From Paenibacillus sp. OK003 (GTDB lineage Bacteria > Bacillota > Bacilli > Paenibacillales > Paenibacillaceae), in the NCBI RefSeq assembly GCF_900109515.1, contig NZ_FOBD01000001.1:372001-436000 (forward strand): a stretch of 64,000 nt of DNA. The letters run 5' to 3'. This document shows positions 53,480-62,604 of this stretch, piece after piece. A program made the translations under genes and the position numbers. The stretch's first letter is position 1. The number at the start of each line of letters is the position of its first letter. The notes beneath the pieces were generated by a model. The model saw only the letters and a list, made by a program, of their open reading frames with translations, searched no databases and was not told where the DNA came from.

Positions 53480-54376
53480 TTGAATTTGCACGGATTACGA
53501 TTGTTTCATGCCATTGTTAGATATGGGGGAGTCACGCGTGCGGCGGAAGAACTTAACATTAGCCAGCCAGCGGTATCCTCTCAGGTAAAGAAGTTTGAGC
53601 GGGAGTTGGGCATTCAACTATTTGCTTCGGAGGGGAGAAGACTGGTTCTTACCGATGCTGGAATGCAATTAACAGGTTACGCGGAACGTCTGTTCATGCT
53701 GGAGCAGGATGTAGAAAACTTTGTACAGGATTTTCGGGCAGGCAAGAAAGGACTAATTCGTCTTACCGCAACCTATTTGCCCTCGAATTTTCTGCTGCCG
53801 GGCTGGATTGCCCGTTTCAAGCAAATGCATGAGGATGTGGAGCTGGTTGTGAGCACAACCAATACCCGGATGGCTTTTGATCAACTGCTGCGTTATGAGG
53901 CCGAGATTGCGGTTTATGGTGGAAGTGGCATTACACATTCAGGTGTTGATTGGGACGAATTGTTTGAAGATGAAATGTGGTTTGTGGTACATCCCGATCA
54001 CCCCTACGCGGGAAAGGAAATTGAGCTTCGGGAGATGGTGGCGGAGCCCTTCATCATGCGCGAAGAAGGCAGCGCTACACGGGAGCGTCTGGTCTCTCTT
54101 TGCACAACAAATAACCTGGCCGCTCCCCGCATTGCGCTTCAGTTCAATGGGTTGAACGAAACGATTAGTGCGGTAAAGGCAGGTTATGGGGCCAACTTTA
54201 TTTCTTCTCTGGTCGTAAAGGAAGATGTACAACAGGGCAGGCTGGCACGAGTATTCGTTCGAGGTGTACAGTTGAAAAACACGGTAGCCGTCTGTACACG
54301 AGCAGGGGAAGTGTTATCTCCTGCTGCACAGCATCTGGTTGAACTCATCAGACAGGAAGCATCATTAATGAAATGA
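53480..54376 (+). CDS. LysR-family transcriptional regulator
   Basis: 298 residues. N-terminal winged helix-turn-helix LFHAIVRYGGVTRAAEELNI with QPAVSSQVKKFERELG, linker helix, then a two-lobed effector-binding domain (LPGWIARFKQMHEDVEL, IAVYGG, WFVVHPDHPYAG, GYGANFISSLVV). TTG 53480 follows GAAGAAGGTG. Divergent from the O-methyltransferase gene, the likely target. The effector is unknown. Confidence 0.9.
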   Translation: MNLHGLRLFHAIVRYGGVTRAAEELNISQPAVSSQVKKFERELGIQLFASEGRRLVLTDAGMQLTGYAERLFMLEQDVENFVQDFRAGKKGLIRLTATYLPSNFLLPGWIARFKQMHEDVELVVSTTNTRMAFDQLLRYEAEIAVYGGSGITHSGVDWDELFEDEMWFVVHPDHPYAGKEIELREMVAEPFIMREEGSATRERLVSLCTTNNLAAPRIALQFNGLNETISAVKAGYGANFISSLVVKEDVQQGRLARVFVRGVQLKNTVAVCTRAGEVLSPAAQHLVELIRQEASLMK

Positions 54377-54399
54377 ATCGTTCAATAATGGCATGAGAG

Positions 54400-55131
54400 C
54401 TAACTTTGAATGTCATCCGTCGACGCTGCTTTGGTTGTTCCTCTGGAGTATAACCGGGCGTACAGGGTGACTCCGCCAACGATCAGAGCAGGTATCCAGA
54501 CTGCCATCATGGGTACGTGGTGGAACAACATCGCAGCTAGAATAACGCCGCCCAAATAGATCACAACGGCACCTGCACGAAGGTATGCATCTGCTGATAG
54601 CGCTTTGACCAGCGAGCGGATATTGGCGTGTCGAAGTCGCTGAAGGATGCTTACCGCATCCTCAACCACGGCGGCCAGATTATTGGTGAGTACGGTCGTT
54701 GAGATACCGGCAATCCCAATGCGGCGAGCCGCAGTCGTTTGCATCCCCATGGCGGCGGCCAGCATGGCAATCAGAAAATAGGATAGTTGTTCCGAATAAG
54801 GACTGATCATAGCGATGGCAAAGAGCAGAAGCAATATACTTTCTACAGTGAACACAGCTGTGACCCTGGCAGACCAGCCGTTTTTCGTCTGCACATGTCC
54901 GATCATGTATGCCGCAATGGCATTACCAGCAATAAAACCAATGAGGGCAAGGAGTGCACGCAGCACAACCAATTCCTGAGCACGGGCAATCGCAATCCCC
55001 AGCAGCACAATATTGCCCGTCATATTGGCTGTAAGCACATGCCCTAGTCCCAGATATCCGATCACATCGACCATTCCGGCAGACATGCATAGCAGCAGCA
55101 TCGCGTACTTTTGGAGGGTATTTAGATTCAT
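54400..55131 (-). CDS. DUF1275 (YoaK-like) membrane protein
   Basis: 243 residues with about six to seven membrane helices. Family signatures are AGMVDVIGYLGLGHVLTANM with TGN, AMGMQTTAARRIG and STTVLTNNLAAVVED. Function of the family is not established. ATG 55131 follows AAAGGATGG on the minus strand; the in-frame reading from 55185 is not supported. Confidence 0.88.
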   Translation of the reverse strand: MNLNTLQKYAMLLLCMSAGMVDVIGYLGLGHVLTANMTGNIVLLGIAIARAQELVVLRALLALIGFIAGNAIAAYMIGHVQTKNGWSARVTAVFTVESILLLLFAIAMISPYSEQLSYFLIAMLAAAMGMQTTAARRIGIAGISTTVLTNNLAAVVEDAVSILQRLRHANIRSLVKALSADAYLRAGAVVIYLGGVILAAMLFHHVPMMAVWIPALIVGGVTLYARLYSRGTTKAASTDDIQS

Positions 55132-55273
55132 AATCATCCATCCTTTCCAAAAACGTAACCCCTCCAGTATACATCCACAACGCAAAATCCTTCAAAATGA
55201 AAATTGATGATGAAATGCACATTCCCCTTATCCGCTTATCAGCAAACTTGTTTAAATCGTGCCTACTTTGCAG

Positions 55274-56155
55274 CTAAGGTGCTGCAAGCCAGTCAAACAT
55301 ATTGTTCACTGCCGCCTCATGCATCCGCTCCTGAAAACGATGATCCTGTCCCCCATAAGCGTGAAATGTAACGTTGGCACCTCTACGTTTCAGCCAATGA
55401 TACATCCGGGTTCCATGACTGTAATTCACCTGCGTATCAGACGTGCCATGCATGATCAGCACAGGACAATGGAGTTTGTGTGCCTTCGACAAGGGAGAAC
55501 GGGCAAGATAAGCTTCCGGAACTGAACGTGGCGAACCGCCAAGCACCCTTTTCAAAGTACGTCTCAAGTCGGTTCGTTCATGATAGGTGCGTTCCACATC
55601 GGCGACACCGCTCCAAAGCACCAGTTTATATACCTGCCGAGGTCCTTCATTGTAGGTTGTTGCGGTATGTACGGCGTTAATGGCTCCACGCGAAAATCCC
55701 ATCATTGAAATTCGCTTTGTATCGGCAAAGGGCCACTCTTGCACAAGTCGATAAGCGGCATGTACATCCTCGACATCTCGACCGCCATACTCGTCACGTC
55801 CTTCGCCACCCTCGTTACCACGATATGATGGAGCGAACACGATATAACCTTTATGGACAAATTGCTCCAGCCAAGCGGTATTTACCCCACCATAGTTGCC
55901 CAGCCCACCCCGGCAATAGATCAGAACCGGCCAACGTGCATCAATACCGTCCATGGTGTGTTGTTCTACAGGAGGGTAGCGGCTTGCGAGCTGTTGCATT
56001 TGCATGGATTCTTGGGTCACGGTGAAGCTTTGGAAGGCAGAGCTGCTATGGGGGTCTTCTAATGGCGAGAAGGCGGGTAAGGAGCACCCGTCAGGCAGGC
56101 ATAAATAGCCTTTTACCCGAAGCGTATCGGACGAATACGTCACATGATAGAGCAG
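55274..56155 (-). CDS. Prolyl-oligopeptidase-like alpha/beta hydrolase
   Basis: About 290 residues. The nucleophile elbow is MMGFSRGAIN, with the acid in MHGTSDTQVNY and the His in YGGQDHRFQE; CRGGLGNYGG forms the oxyanion region. It is related to S9 peptidase/acyl-aminoacyl hydrolases, with no signal peptide. The conserved N-terminal LYHVTYSSDTLRVKGYL begins before the in-frame GTG at 56143. The strong site GAAAGAGGTCGATC is 9 bases before CTG 56155, so CTG is given as start. Alternatively one extra C in a run of five (56155-56159) has shifted the frame from an ATG at 56174 that would read MKEVDPLLYHVTYSS. Either way the N-terminus is abnormal. Confidence 0.78.
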   Translation of the reverse strand: MLYHVTYSSDTLRVKGYLCLPDGCSLPAFSPLEDPHSSSAFQSFTVTQESMQMQQLASRYPPVEQHTMDGIDARWPVLIYCRGGLGNYGGVNTAWLEQFVHKGYIVFAPSYRGNEGGEGRDEYGGRDVEDVHAAYRLVQEWPFADTKRISMMGFSRGAINAVHTATTYNEGPRQVYKLVLWSGVADVERTYHERTDLRRTLKRVLGGSPRSVPEAYLARSPLSKAHKLHCPVLIMHGTSDTQVNYSHGTRMYHWLKRRGANVTFHAYGGQDHRFQERMHEAAVNNMFDWLAAP

Positions 56156-56384
56156 GGGGATCGACCTCTTTCATCGGAAATGTCGTGCCAATTGAGCATG
56201 ATTCTTCTTTAGGATGCGCCTAAACGAGGTTCCCATACCTTTCCTTCAGCAACAGCCGTTCGGTGCGAGAAATTCGTTTATTGGCTCCATATGATTTATA
56301 ATGGTTCAGGAGACATGTGAATTGACCTCTGTACTCTTATTTATAAAAACTAACTTTAGTGTGCACGAAGAAAGGAAGAAAACC

Positions 56385-57134
56385 ATGATGAACGCTCCAC
56401 ATCCGATTGATCAATTCAAGAAATTTAAATATGAAATTACGAGATTTATGATGATCTATAAATTTGCTTTGGATCAAATGGAGACCAAAATTGAGGTGCT
56501 GAAGGAAGAATTTCAGTCCCTGCATGATTACAGCCCGATCGAACATACGAAATCCCGATTAAAGTCACCTGAGAGCATTATGAACAAGATGTTCCGTAAG
56601 AATCATGAGTTAACCTTTGAAAGCATCAAGGAAAATATTAAGGATATCGCCGGTGTGCGTATTACCTGCTCTTTTATCTCCGATATCTACCGGATTAAGG
56701 ATATGCTGTGCAATCAGAGTGACCTGCGTGTGCTGGAAGTGAAAGATTATATCCAGAATCCGAAGCCAAATGGTTACCAAAGCCTTCATCTTCTGGTTGA
56801 GGTGCCTGTTTACATGTCTAATGGACAAGAGCGGGCGTGTGTGGAAATCCAAATTCGTACGATTGCGATGGATTTCTGGGCGAGCCTGGAGCATAAAATC
56901 TTTTATAAATATAATAAGGACGTTCCCGAGCGTTTAACGAAAGAATTGAAAAGTGCAGCAGACTCTGCTAACGCACTGGATCAACAAATGGAGAGACTGC
57001 ACCGGGAGATTCAGGAGATCAAGGACGCCGATAACGAGCGTGATGAAGAAGAACTGCGCCGGATTATCATTAACAATCAACAGTTCACACTACCTTCCAA
57101 CCTGCTCAAGCTGTTAGGAAACGGGGAACAATAA
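56385..57134 (+). CDS. Small alarmone synthetase, YwaC/RelP type
   Basis: 249-residue GTP pyrophosphokinase making (p)ppGpp without a hydrolase domain. Synthetase motifs: PIEHTKSRLKSPESIMNKM, IAGVRITCSFISDIY, PKPNGYQSLHLLVEVPV, VEIQIRTIAMDFWASLEHKI. Sequence is closer to B. subtilis YwaC (SasA) than to YjbM. The C-terminal coiled part is about 35 residues longer than YwaC. ATG 56385 follows AAAGGAAG; the reading from 56301 lacks a ribosome site. YwaC-type genes are often induced by cell-wall stress; that was not testable here. Confidence 0.9.
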   Translation: MMNAPHPIDQFKKFKYEITRFMMIYKFALDQMETKIEVLKEEFQSLHDYSPIEHTKSRLKSPESIMNKMFRKNHELTFESIKENIKDIAGVRITCSFISDIYRIKDMLCNQSDLRVLEVKDYIQNPKPNGYQSLHLLVEVPVYMSNGQERACVEIQIRTIAMDFWASLEHKIFYKYNKDVPERLTKELKSAADSANALDQQMERLHREIQEIKDADNERDEEELRRIIINNQQFTLPSNLLKLLGNGEQ

Positions 57135-57175
57135 GGAAACGTGAGCTACCGCACGGAAAGGAATATGTTATTCAT

Positions 57176-58417
57176 ATGAAAAGTACACCAGCTTCATTAA
57201 GCACGAATTCTACATCCCGTGTACGTATGGCATTGATTCTGGGGACACTGTCGGCCTTTGGGCCGCTGTCCCTGGATATGTATTTGCCAGCACTGCCTAC
57301 ACTGGCCGATGAATTCCAATCATCCACTTCTTATGCCCAGCTCAGTCTTACAGCATGTATGGTCGGACTGGCGGCAGGGCAGCTGCTGGCTGGACCTCTA
57401 AGTGATGTACGTGGTCGTCGTATGCCGCTTATTGCAGGTCTTATTCTCTATACGATCGCCTCCATACTCTGCCTGGTCAGCCCAACGATGGGCTCTTTTG
57501 TTGTGCTGCGTTTCATTCAGGGAGCAGCGGGAGCAGCGGGAATAGTTATCTCGCGCGCAGTAGTGAGGGATGTGTATTCCGGGCCGGAGCTAACACGTTT
57601 CTTCTCCCTCTTAATGCTGATTAACGGGGTTGCACCAATTGCAGCACCAATTATCGGCGGGCAACTGCTCGCATATACGTCGTGGCGCGGTGTATTTATT
57701 TTGCTGAGTATTATTGGTATTTTGACTTTAGTTGCTGTTGTGGTTGGTCTAGGGGAGACACTGCCTGCAGAACGACGATCCAGCGGAGGACTGAAGCAGA
57801 CGCTGGTTACATTCCGCAAAATCGCAGGGGATCGCCTGTTCATGGGTTACGCTTTAACCCAAGGTTTTGTATCTGCAGGCATGTTCGCTTACATATCGGG
57901 TTCGCCGTTCGTGCTTCAAAAAATATATGGCATCTCCCCGCAAATGTTCAGTATCTGCTTCGCCATTAACGGTCTGGGCATCATTTTGGCAAGTCAGATC
58001 GCCGGAAGACTTGCGGGTAAAGTATCTGAAACCCGTCTGTTGATCGCAGGACTGATAACGGCTGCGCTGGGAGGAACATCGCTGCTCATCGCCATTCTGG
58101 CAGGAGGTAATCTGATTTCGGTCCTGATCCCGTTATTTCTCGTGGTATCCAGTGTGGGTCTGGTCAATACGGCTTCCTTCTCACTGGCGATGGCCAATCA
58201 GGAGAAATCAGCAGGCAGTGCATCCGCACTTATTGGAGTGATGACGTTCCTATTCGGCGGTATTGTCGCTCCACTTGTGGGTCTTGGAGGAGAGGGCACA
58301 GCTGTACCAATGGGCATTGTAATCGCTTGTGCGGATCTGGGTGCATTGCTGATTTACGTTGTGATGGTAGGCAAAGGCAACATGGGGAAACGCCAGGGTA
58401 AACAGCGGCTGGCGTAA
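57176..58417 (+). CDS. Bcr/CflA-family multidrug MFS transporter
   Basis: 413 residues with twelve predicted helices and the Bcr/CflA pattern: GPLSLDMYLPALPTLADEF, motif A GPLSDVRGRRMPLIAG, motif C-like GAAGAAGIVISRAVVRDVYSG. A proton-driven drug exporter by family. Starts 41 bases after the alarmone synthetase gene and may share its transcript. AAAGGA lies about 13 bases before the ATG, a slightly long spacing. Confidence 0.88.
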   Translation: MKSTPASLSTNSTSRVRMALILGTLSAFGPLSLDMYLPALPTLADEFQSSTSYAQLSLTACMVGLAAGQLLAGPLSDVRGRRMPLIAGLILYTIASILCLVSPTMGSFVVLRFIQGAAGAAGIVISRAVVRDVYSGPELTRFFSLLMLINGVAPIAAPIIGGQLLAYTSWRGVFILLSIIGILTLVAVVVGLGETLPAERRSSGGLKQTLVTFRKIAGDRLFMGYALTQGFVSAGMFAYISGSPFVLQKIYGISPQMFSICFAINGLGIILASQIAGRLAGKVSETRLLIAGLITAALGGTSLLIAILAGGNLISVLIPLFLVVSSVGLVNTASFSLAMANQEKSAGSASALIGVMTFLFGGIVAPLVGLGGEGTAVPMGIVIACADLGALLIYVVMVGKGNMGKRQGKQRLA

Positions 58418-58493
58418 ATTGTATAATGCGTAATTGCACTGATGAGAAAAATGACTTGCTGACAATACACTAAGAAAAAATGTAGCCATAAAA

Positions 58494-58535
58494 AAGCGCC
58501 CCAATTGAAGGCTCGTTCCTTCAACTGGGGCGCTT
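58494..58535. terminator. Bidirectional terminator
   Basis: AAGCGCCCCAATTGAAGG pairs with CCTTCAACTGGGGCGCTT between the convergent MFS and Gly/Pro-rich protein genes. Confidence 0.85.
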
Positions 58536-58555
58536 GTTCTATGTCTGAACGTGCT

Positions 58556-59149
58556 TTAGCAGAGAGCAAACAAAATCTGTGTATTAAGCAGGATACCTGG
58601 GGTAAGGAACGGATAGAAGTAACCGATGACAAAACCGAACAGATTGGTGGATGGCCACATTAAGTAAACGTCATTGTACGTGAATACAAGAGACCAGCGG
58701 TTATAACAGAAATTTTGCAGTACACGTTGCTCAGGATCACGTGGCGTTGCTACTCCTGATTGGGCAAATTGCACAGCCTGGGTCAGACTCTGTGGCTGTT
58801 GCTGGATAAATAGCGGTAGAAGGCCAGGGCTGCTTTTGATCAGGTTATACAGAAAAACCATCTCTGCCGGGGGTTGACCTACTGGACGAGGATAGGCACT
58901 AAGCAAGGTAGGCAGATTGCCTTGAGATAACTGTGCAGGCACACCCGGTGCCGTACCGGGGACGCCTCCAGGAAAGTAAGGAGGTTGACCGCCACTACCT
59001 CCGCCGGGAATGAATGGGGGATAGGAACCTGGTGCTCCCGGAAAACCTGGCACAGGCTGACCTCCTGGAGTGCCTCCCGGAAATAGTGGTGGCAATTGAA
59101 ACGAACGATCCTCATCATATCCTGAATAGGTGTTATAAACGTAATTCAT
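58556..59149 (-). CDS. Gly/Pro-rich protein of unknown function
   Basis: 197 residues in two parts: an N-terminal 80 residues made of Pro-Gly-rich segments (FPGGTPGGQPVPGFPGAPG, IPGGGSGGQPPYFPGGVPG), and a C-terminal globular part with aromatic and hydrophobic content (QNFCYNRWSLVFTYNDVYLM, LFGFVIGYFYPFL). No signal peptide is evident. The style resembles spore-surface or coat-associated proteins of Bacillales, which is a guess. AGGAAGGA precedes the ATG. Confidence 0.75.
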   Translation of the reverse strand: MNYVYNTYSGYDEDRSFQLPPLFPGGTPGGQPVPGFPGAPGSYPPFIPGGGSGGQPPYFPGGVPGTAPGVPAQLSQGNLPTLLSAYPRPVGQPPAEMVFLYNLIKSSPGLLPLFIQQQPQSLTQAVQFAQSGVATPRDPEQRVLQNFCYNRWSLVFTYNDVYLMWPSTNLFGFVIGYFYPFLTPGILLNTQILFALC

Positions 59150-59260
59150 GTACGAACATCCTTCCTGTCGTCGTATTCTGGAATTAGCTTATGGCGGCAT
59201 CCGCCTAAATGTGAATGGTTCGACTGAAGGGGCTTTCGACCTTGAAAGGCAAAGGCTGCA

Positions 59261-59293
59261 TTGACAACTTCGTTGATAACAATTATCATTGTC
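59261..59293 (+). promoter_or_regulatory. Promoter overlapped by a Fur box
   Basis: TTGACA at 59261, a 17-base spacer and TATCAT at 59284. The Fur box GATAACAATTATCATTGTC at 59275-59293 covers the -10, so Fur with iron would block RNA polymerase. Confidence 0.88.
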
Positions 59294-59409
59294 AATGGAA
59301 TTGGACAAAAGTACATACCAGTATTATATGCATGAATAATGTATAAACGTCTAAGTCTGTCATAACAACTCAATCCATTGAGGTGTTCATATTGAAAGGG
59401 GATAGTCAC

Positions 59410-60405
59410 TTGTTTAAGAAAAATAAAAAAATGGTCATGCTTCTGATCACTGTAATGGTCATGTCCATCTGGCTGGCAGCATGCGGATCGAAGCCAGCAG
59501 ACAACGGTACAGCAGCAGGAGAGAACAATACAGCAACGGAGACAGAGACACAGACAGAAGCTCCGACAGAACGTACATTGACAGATGCAATGGGTCACGA
59601 AGTGAAAATCCCTGCAAATCCGGAGCGGATCATCGCTTCGTATCTGGAAGATAATCTGGTTACACTTGGCGTTAAGCCAGTTGCCCAATGGTCCGTAGCC
59701 AACGGAATTCAGGAGTATTTGCAAAAAGATCTGGACGGCATTCCAACGATTGCCTTCGATCTTCCTTTCGAAGCGGTAACAAGCTTCAACCCGGATCTGA
59801 TTATTATCGGTTCCGAAAGTGTGGTTGAAGGCGAGAAATACGCACAATACAGCAAGATCGCACCTACTTATGTACTTGGCGATGAGATCAACAGCGACTG
59901 GCGCAAAGCCCTGCTGAAAATCGGCGAAATTCTGAATAAAGGCGATGAAGCACAAAAAGCGCTGGATGATTACGAAGTGAAAGCCGCAGAAATTAAGGGA
60001 AAAATCAATACCGTTACAGGTGGAACGAAATCAGCAGCGGCCATCTGGTTGGTTAGCGGCAAATTCTTTATCGTAAGTGACAATGTATCCAGTGGTGAAG
60101 TGATGTACAAGGAACTGGGTCTTGCTGAGCCTGAAGTTGTGAAAGAAATCTCTGCGAATGCGACAGGTAACTGGTCTTCCATATCGCTCGAAAAATTGGC
60201 GGAAATGGATGTAGACTACTTGTTCTTTGTGAATAGTGATGAAGGTACTGGTTCAGAAGCACTGAAAGATCCGGTATGGCAAAGCATCCCGGCAGTGAAA
60301 AATGGTAACTTATTTGAATTTACCCGTTCGAGCAGCTGGTTGTATAGCGGAGTTCAAGCGAACCTTCAAATTATGGAAGACATTCAGAAAAGTATTGTAA
60401 AATAA
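59410..60405 (+). CDS. Iron-siderophore ABC transporter substrate-binding lipoprotein
   Basis: 331 residues. The signal peptide ends in lipobox MSIWLAACGS, followed by a Glu/Thr-rich linker, then the FecB/FhuD fold (PERIIASYLEDNLVTLGVKP, FNPDLIIIGSESV, SKIAPTYVLGDE, WQSIPAVKNGNLFE). It is a paralogue of the lipoprotein at 105-1106 and of the C-terminal domain of the Btr-like regulator. TTG 59410 follows AAAGGGGATAG; an in-frame codon at 59383 lies before that site. No transporter genes adjacent. Iron control by the overlapping Fur box is well supported. Confidence 0.9.
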   Translation: MFKKNKKMVMLLITVMVMSIWLAACGSKPADNGTAAGENNTATETETQTEAPTERTLTDAMGHEVKIPANPERIIASYLEDNLVTLGVKPVAQWSVANGIQEYLQKDLDGIPTIAFDLPFEAVTSFNPDLIIIGSESVVEGEKYAQYSKIAPTYVLGDEINSDWRKALLKIGEILNKGDEAQKALDDYEVKAAEIKGKINTVTGGTKSAAAIWLVSGKFFIVSDNVSSGEVMYKELGLAEPEVVKEISANATGNWSSISLEKLAEMDVDYLFFVNSDEGTGSEALKDPVWQSIPAVKNGNLFEFTRSSSWLYSGVQANLQIMEDIQKSIVK

Positions 60406-60433
60406 TAAATCAAATACGAAGCCGAATGTGTAT

Positions 60434-60469
60434 ACTCCTTGGTGCGATGAGCACCAGGGAGTTTTTTTG
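60434..60469 (+). terminator. Rho-independent terminator
   Basis: ACTCCTTGGTGC pairs with GCACCAGGGAGT around GATGA, then seven T. Confidence 0.88.
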
Positions 60470-60560
60470 TGATTTCAATATTTTACGATATATAATAAAA
60501 CAATGAAGCGAAGCTCGTGAGAGATGAGGTTCGTTTCACGATCACGAAAGGGGATAACTT

Positions 60561-61184
60561 ATGATGCATACTTTGGACCCGCGAGAATTGACGGGCAGAG
60601 ATAACTATAAACTGATGAGTGGTTCGGTGGTGCCACGCCCCATCGCATTTGTGACAACACTTTCTCATGATGGCAGCGTTATTAATGCAGCGCCCTTTAG
60701 TTTTTTTAATGTAGCCAGCTCTGATCCGCCGATATTATCCATATCCATTGCTCGCAAAGATGGCGTTATGAAAGATACGGCTCGCAATGTGCTTTCTGGG
60801 CAAGAACTCGTTGTACATATCTGTGATGAATCGATCGCTCTTGACATGAATGAGACTGCCGCCATGCTGGAGCCCCACGAAAGTGAGCTGGAACGGACAA
60901 ATCTGACGACTGTACCCAGTACTGTGGTCTCCGTACCAGCAATACAGGAAGCACTCATTCGGATGGAGTGTAAGTTGCATCAGCATATTCCGATATCGAA
61001 CGATGAGGGAAAACCTGTGAGTGATCTGCTTCTGGTTCGCATTGTACAATATCATTTCAGTGAGAACGTGTATGATCCTGCCACCAAATATATATTGATG
61101 GATCAGCTGAAACCGATCAGCAGACTGGCCGGGAATGACTATGCCAAACTTGGCGAGAGATTTACGGTGGTCAGGCCGGAGTAA
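60561..61184 (+). CDS. Flavin reductase-like FMN-binding protein
   Basis: 207 residues of the flavin reductase-like domain family: GSVVPRPIAFVTTLSHDGSV, NAAPFSFFNVASSDPPILSI and NETAAMLEPHESE are typical of the FMN-binding split barrel. It may reduce flavin for a partner oxygenase or act directly on a small molecule. No partner oxygenase is adjacent; the luciferase-like enzyme at 8989 is far away. GAAAGGGG precedes the ATG. Confidence 0.85.
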   Translation: MMHTLDPRELTGRDNYKLMSGSVVPRPIAFVTTLSHDGSVINAAPFSFFNVASSDPPILSISIARKDGVMKDTARNVLSGQELVVHICDESIALDMNETAAMLEPHESELERTNLTTVPSTVVSVPAIQEALIRMECKLHQHIPISNDEGKPVSDLLLVRIVQYHFSENVYDPATKYILMDQLKPISRLAGNDYAKLGERFTVVRPE

Positions 61185-61252
61185 CAGCGGAGCAGGCTGA
61201 ATGACCTGTTGAAGGACGGGTCTGGATAAAATAATAGTAATCGTCGTTTAAT

Positions 61253-61295
61253 AAGGCGGACAACATGTGCGGAATTTGCATATGTTGTCCGCCTT
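61253..61295 (+). terminator. Rho-independent terminator
   Basis: AAGGCGGACAACATGTGC pairs with GCATATGTTGTCCGCCTT, followed by TGCTTG. Confidence 0.8.
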
Positions 61296-61397
61296 TGCTT
61301 GTTTCATGAACATAAAGGGGGCAAGCGCTGAATAGACTTGTACTATATCTTGCACATGTGACAAGAACCTATTTTATATATAAGGAGGTTGGAGCCG

Positions 61398-62555
61398 ATG
61401 AACCAACTTGATGGAACTGTAGCCGCAAGTATCATGGGAATTGGGACGGCATTGCCTGTTCACCGCATTGAGCAAAAGGATGTGTCTGCACGGCTCGCAC
61501 AAGCGCTGGAGCATGAACCGGATTCCAGACGATGGGCCAAGCGAATATTCAACCAGTGCGGTGTCGAGACGCGTTATTCATGTGAACCGAACCTGCTGGA
61601 ACCCGTAGAGTCTTGCCGTTATCTGCCCTTTACCCAGGCGGAGAACGTTCCGACCACAGCCGAACGTATGGCCAAATATAAGGAAGCAGCCGTTCCGCTT
61701 GGAATTCAGGCAGCACGTCAGGCACTCGAGGACGCTATCGTCTCGACTTCGGAGATTACACATCTCATTACCGTCAGTTGTACAGGGCAATTCCTGCCCG
61801 GTCTCGATGTGCGGCTGATTCAGCAGCTTGAACTATCGCCGCGTATTAACCGGATTCCGCTTGTGTTTCAGGGATGTGCGGCTGGTCTGAAAGCTATACA
61901 GTTGGCGAATACAATTGTGACGAGTGAGAGAGACGCTACGGTTCTTATCGTATGTGTGGAGCTGTGTACCCTTCATTTTCAGCCTTCCGCCAAGCGAGAT
62001 GACCTGTTCGCAGCGTCCTTCTTCGGTGATGGCGCATCTGCCTGTGTTGTGGGCCTGTCCGGAACAGGACGCAAAGAACTATTTAGACTGGGGACCGGGC
62101 ATTCCGTGTTGCTGCCAGACTGTTCGGAAGAGATGATCTGGGAAGTGGGCAATACCGGCTTCGATCTGTATCTCTCGCCACAGATTCCGAAGCTGCTCGG
62201 CTTACATCTTGGTCCAGAGGTCGAACGATTGCTGAACGGCAGCGATCTACCTGAGATCTGGGCGATCCACCCCGGAGGCAGAGGTATTGTGGATGCGGTG
62301 CAGAAGCTGTACCAGCTGTCAAATGAACAGGTCGCTTACAGCCGAAACATTTTACGGGATTATGGAAATCTATCCTCTGTGACCATTTTGTTTGTTTTAC
62401 AAGCCATCCGCGATGATTATCGTAAAAATGAAGAAGCTTCCAGCGGAATAGCCCTTGCATTTGGACCGGGACTGACGGCTGAATTGCTTCCTTTTACTTA
62501 TGTTCCTGCACCCGTTGAAGAAAGAGAACCAGTGAATCAAGGCGCGATTAAATAA
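61398..62555 (+). CDS. Type III polyketide synthase (chalcone synthase-like)
   Basis: 385-residue thiolase-fold condensing enzyme. The catalytic triad is visible: Cys160 in PLVFQGCAAGLKAIQ, His in WAIHPGGRGIVDAV and Asn in RDYGNLSSVTILF. It extends an acyl-CoA starter with malonyl units and cyclises the chain; bacterial relatives such as B. subtilis BpsA make alkylpyrones and related lipids. TAAGGAGG is 9 bases before ATG 61398; a TTG at 61389 overlaps that site. An MMPL-family transporter gene follows at 49 bases, a likely exporter of the product. Confidence 0.92.
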   Translation: MNQLDGTVAASIMGIGTALPVHRIEQKDVSARLAQALEHEPDSRRWAKRIFNQCGVETRYSCEPNLLEPVESCRYLPFTQAENVPTTAERMAKYKEAAVPLGIQAARQALEDAIVSTSEITHLITVSCTGQFLPGLDVRLIQQLELSPRINRIPLVFQGCAAGLKAIQLANTIVTSERDATVLIVCVELCTLHFQPSAKRDDLFAASFFGDGASACVVGLSGTGRKELFRLGTGHSVLLPDCSEEMIWEVGNTGFDLYLSPQIPKLLGLHLGPEVERLLNGSDLPEIWAIHPGGRGIVDAVQKLYQLSNEQVAYSRNILRDYGNLSSVTILFVLQAIRDDYRKNEEASSGIALAFGPGLTAELLPFTYVPAPVEEREPVNQGAIK

Positions 62556-62604
62556 CGATTATAAAGAAACAGAATTACTAATCTGATAGCAGAGGAGCTT
62601 GGGT

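Noticed and set aside
61398..62555. FabH-type ketoacyl-ACP synthase III as an alternative call
   Set aside because: The QGCAAG active-site context and the GNLSSVT asparagine block with a 385-residue length fit type III PKS better than FabH (about 310-330 residues).
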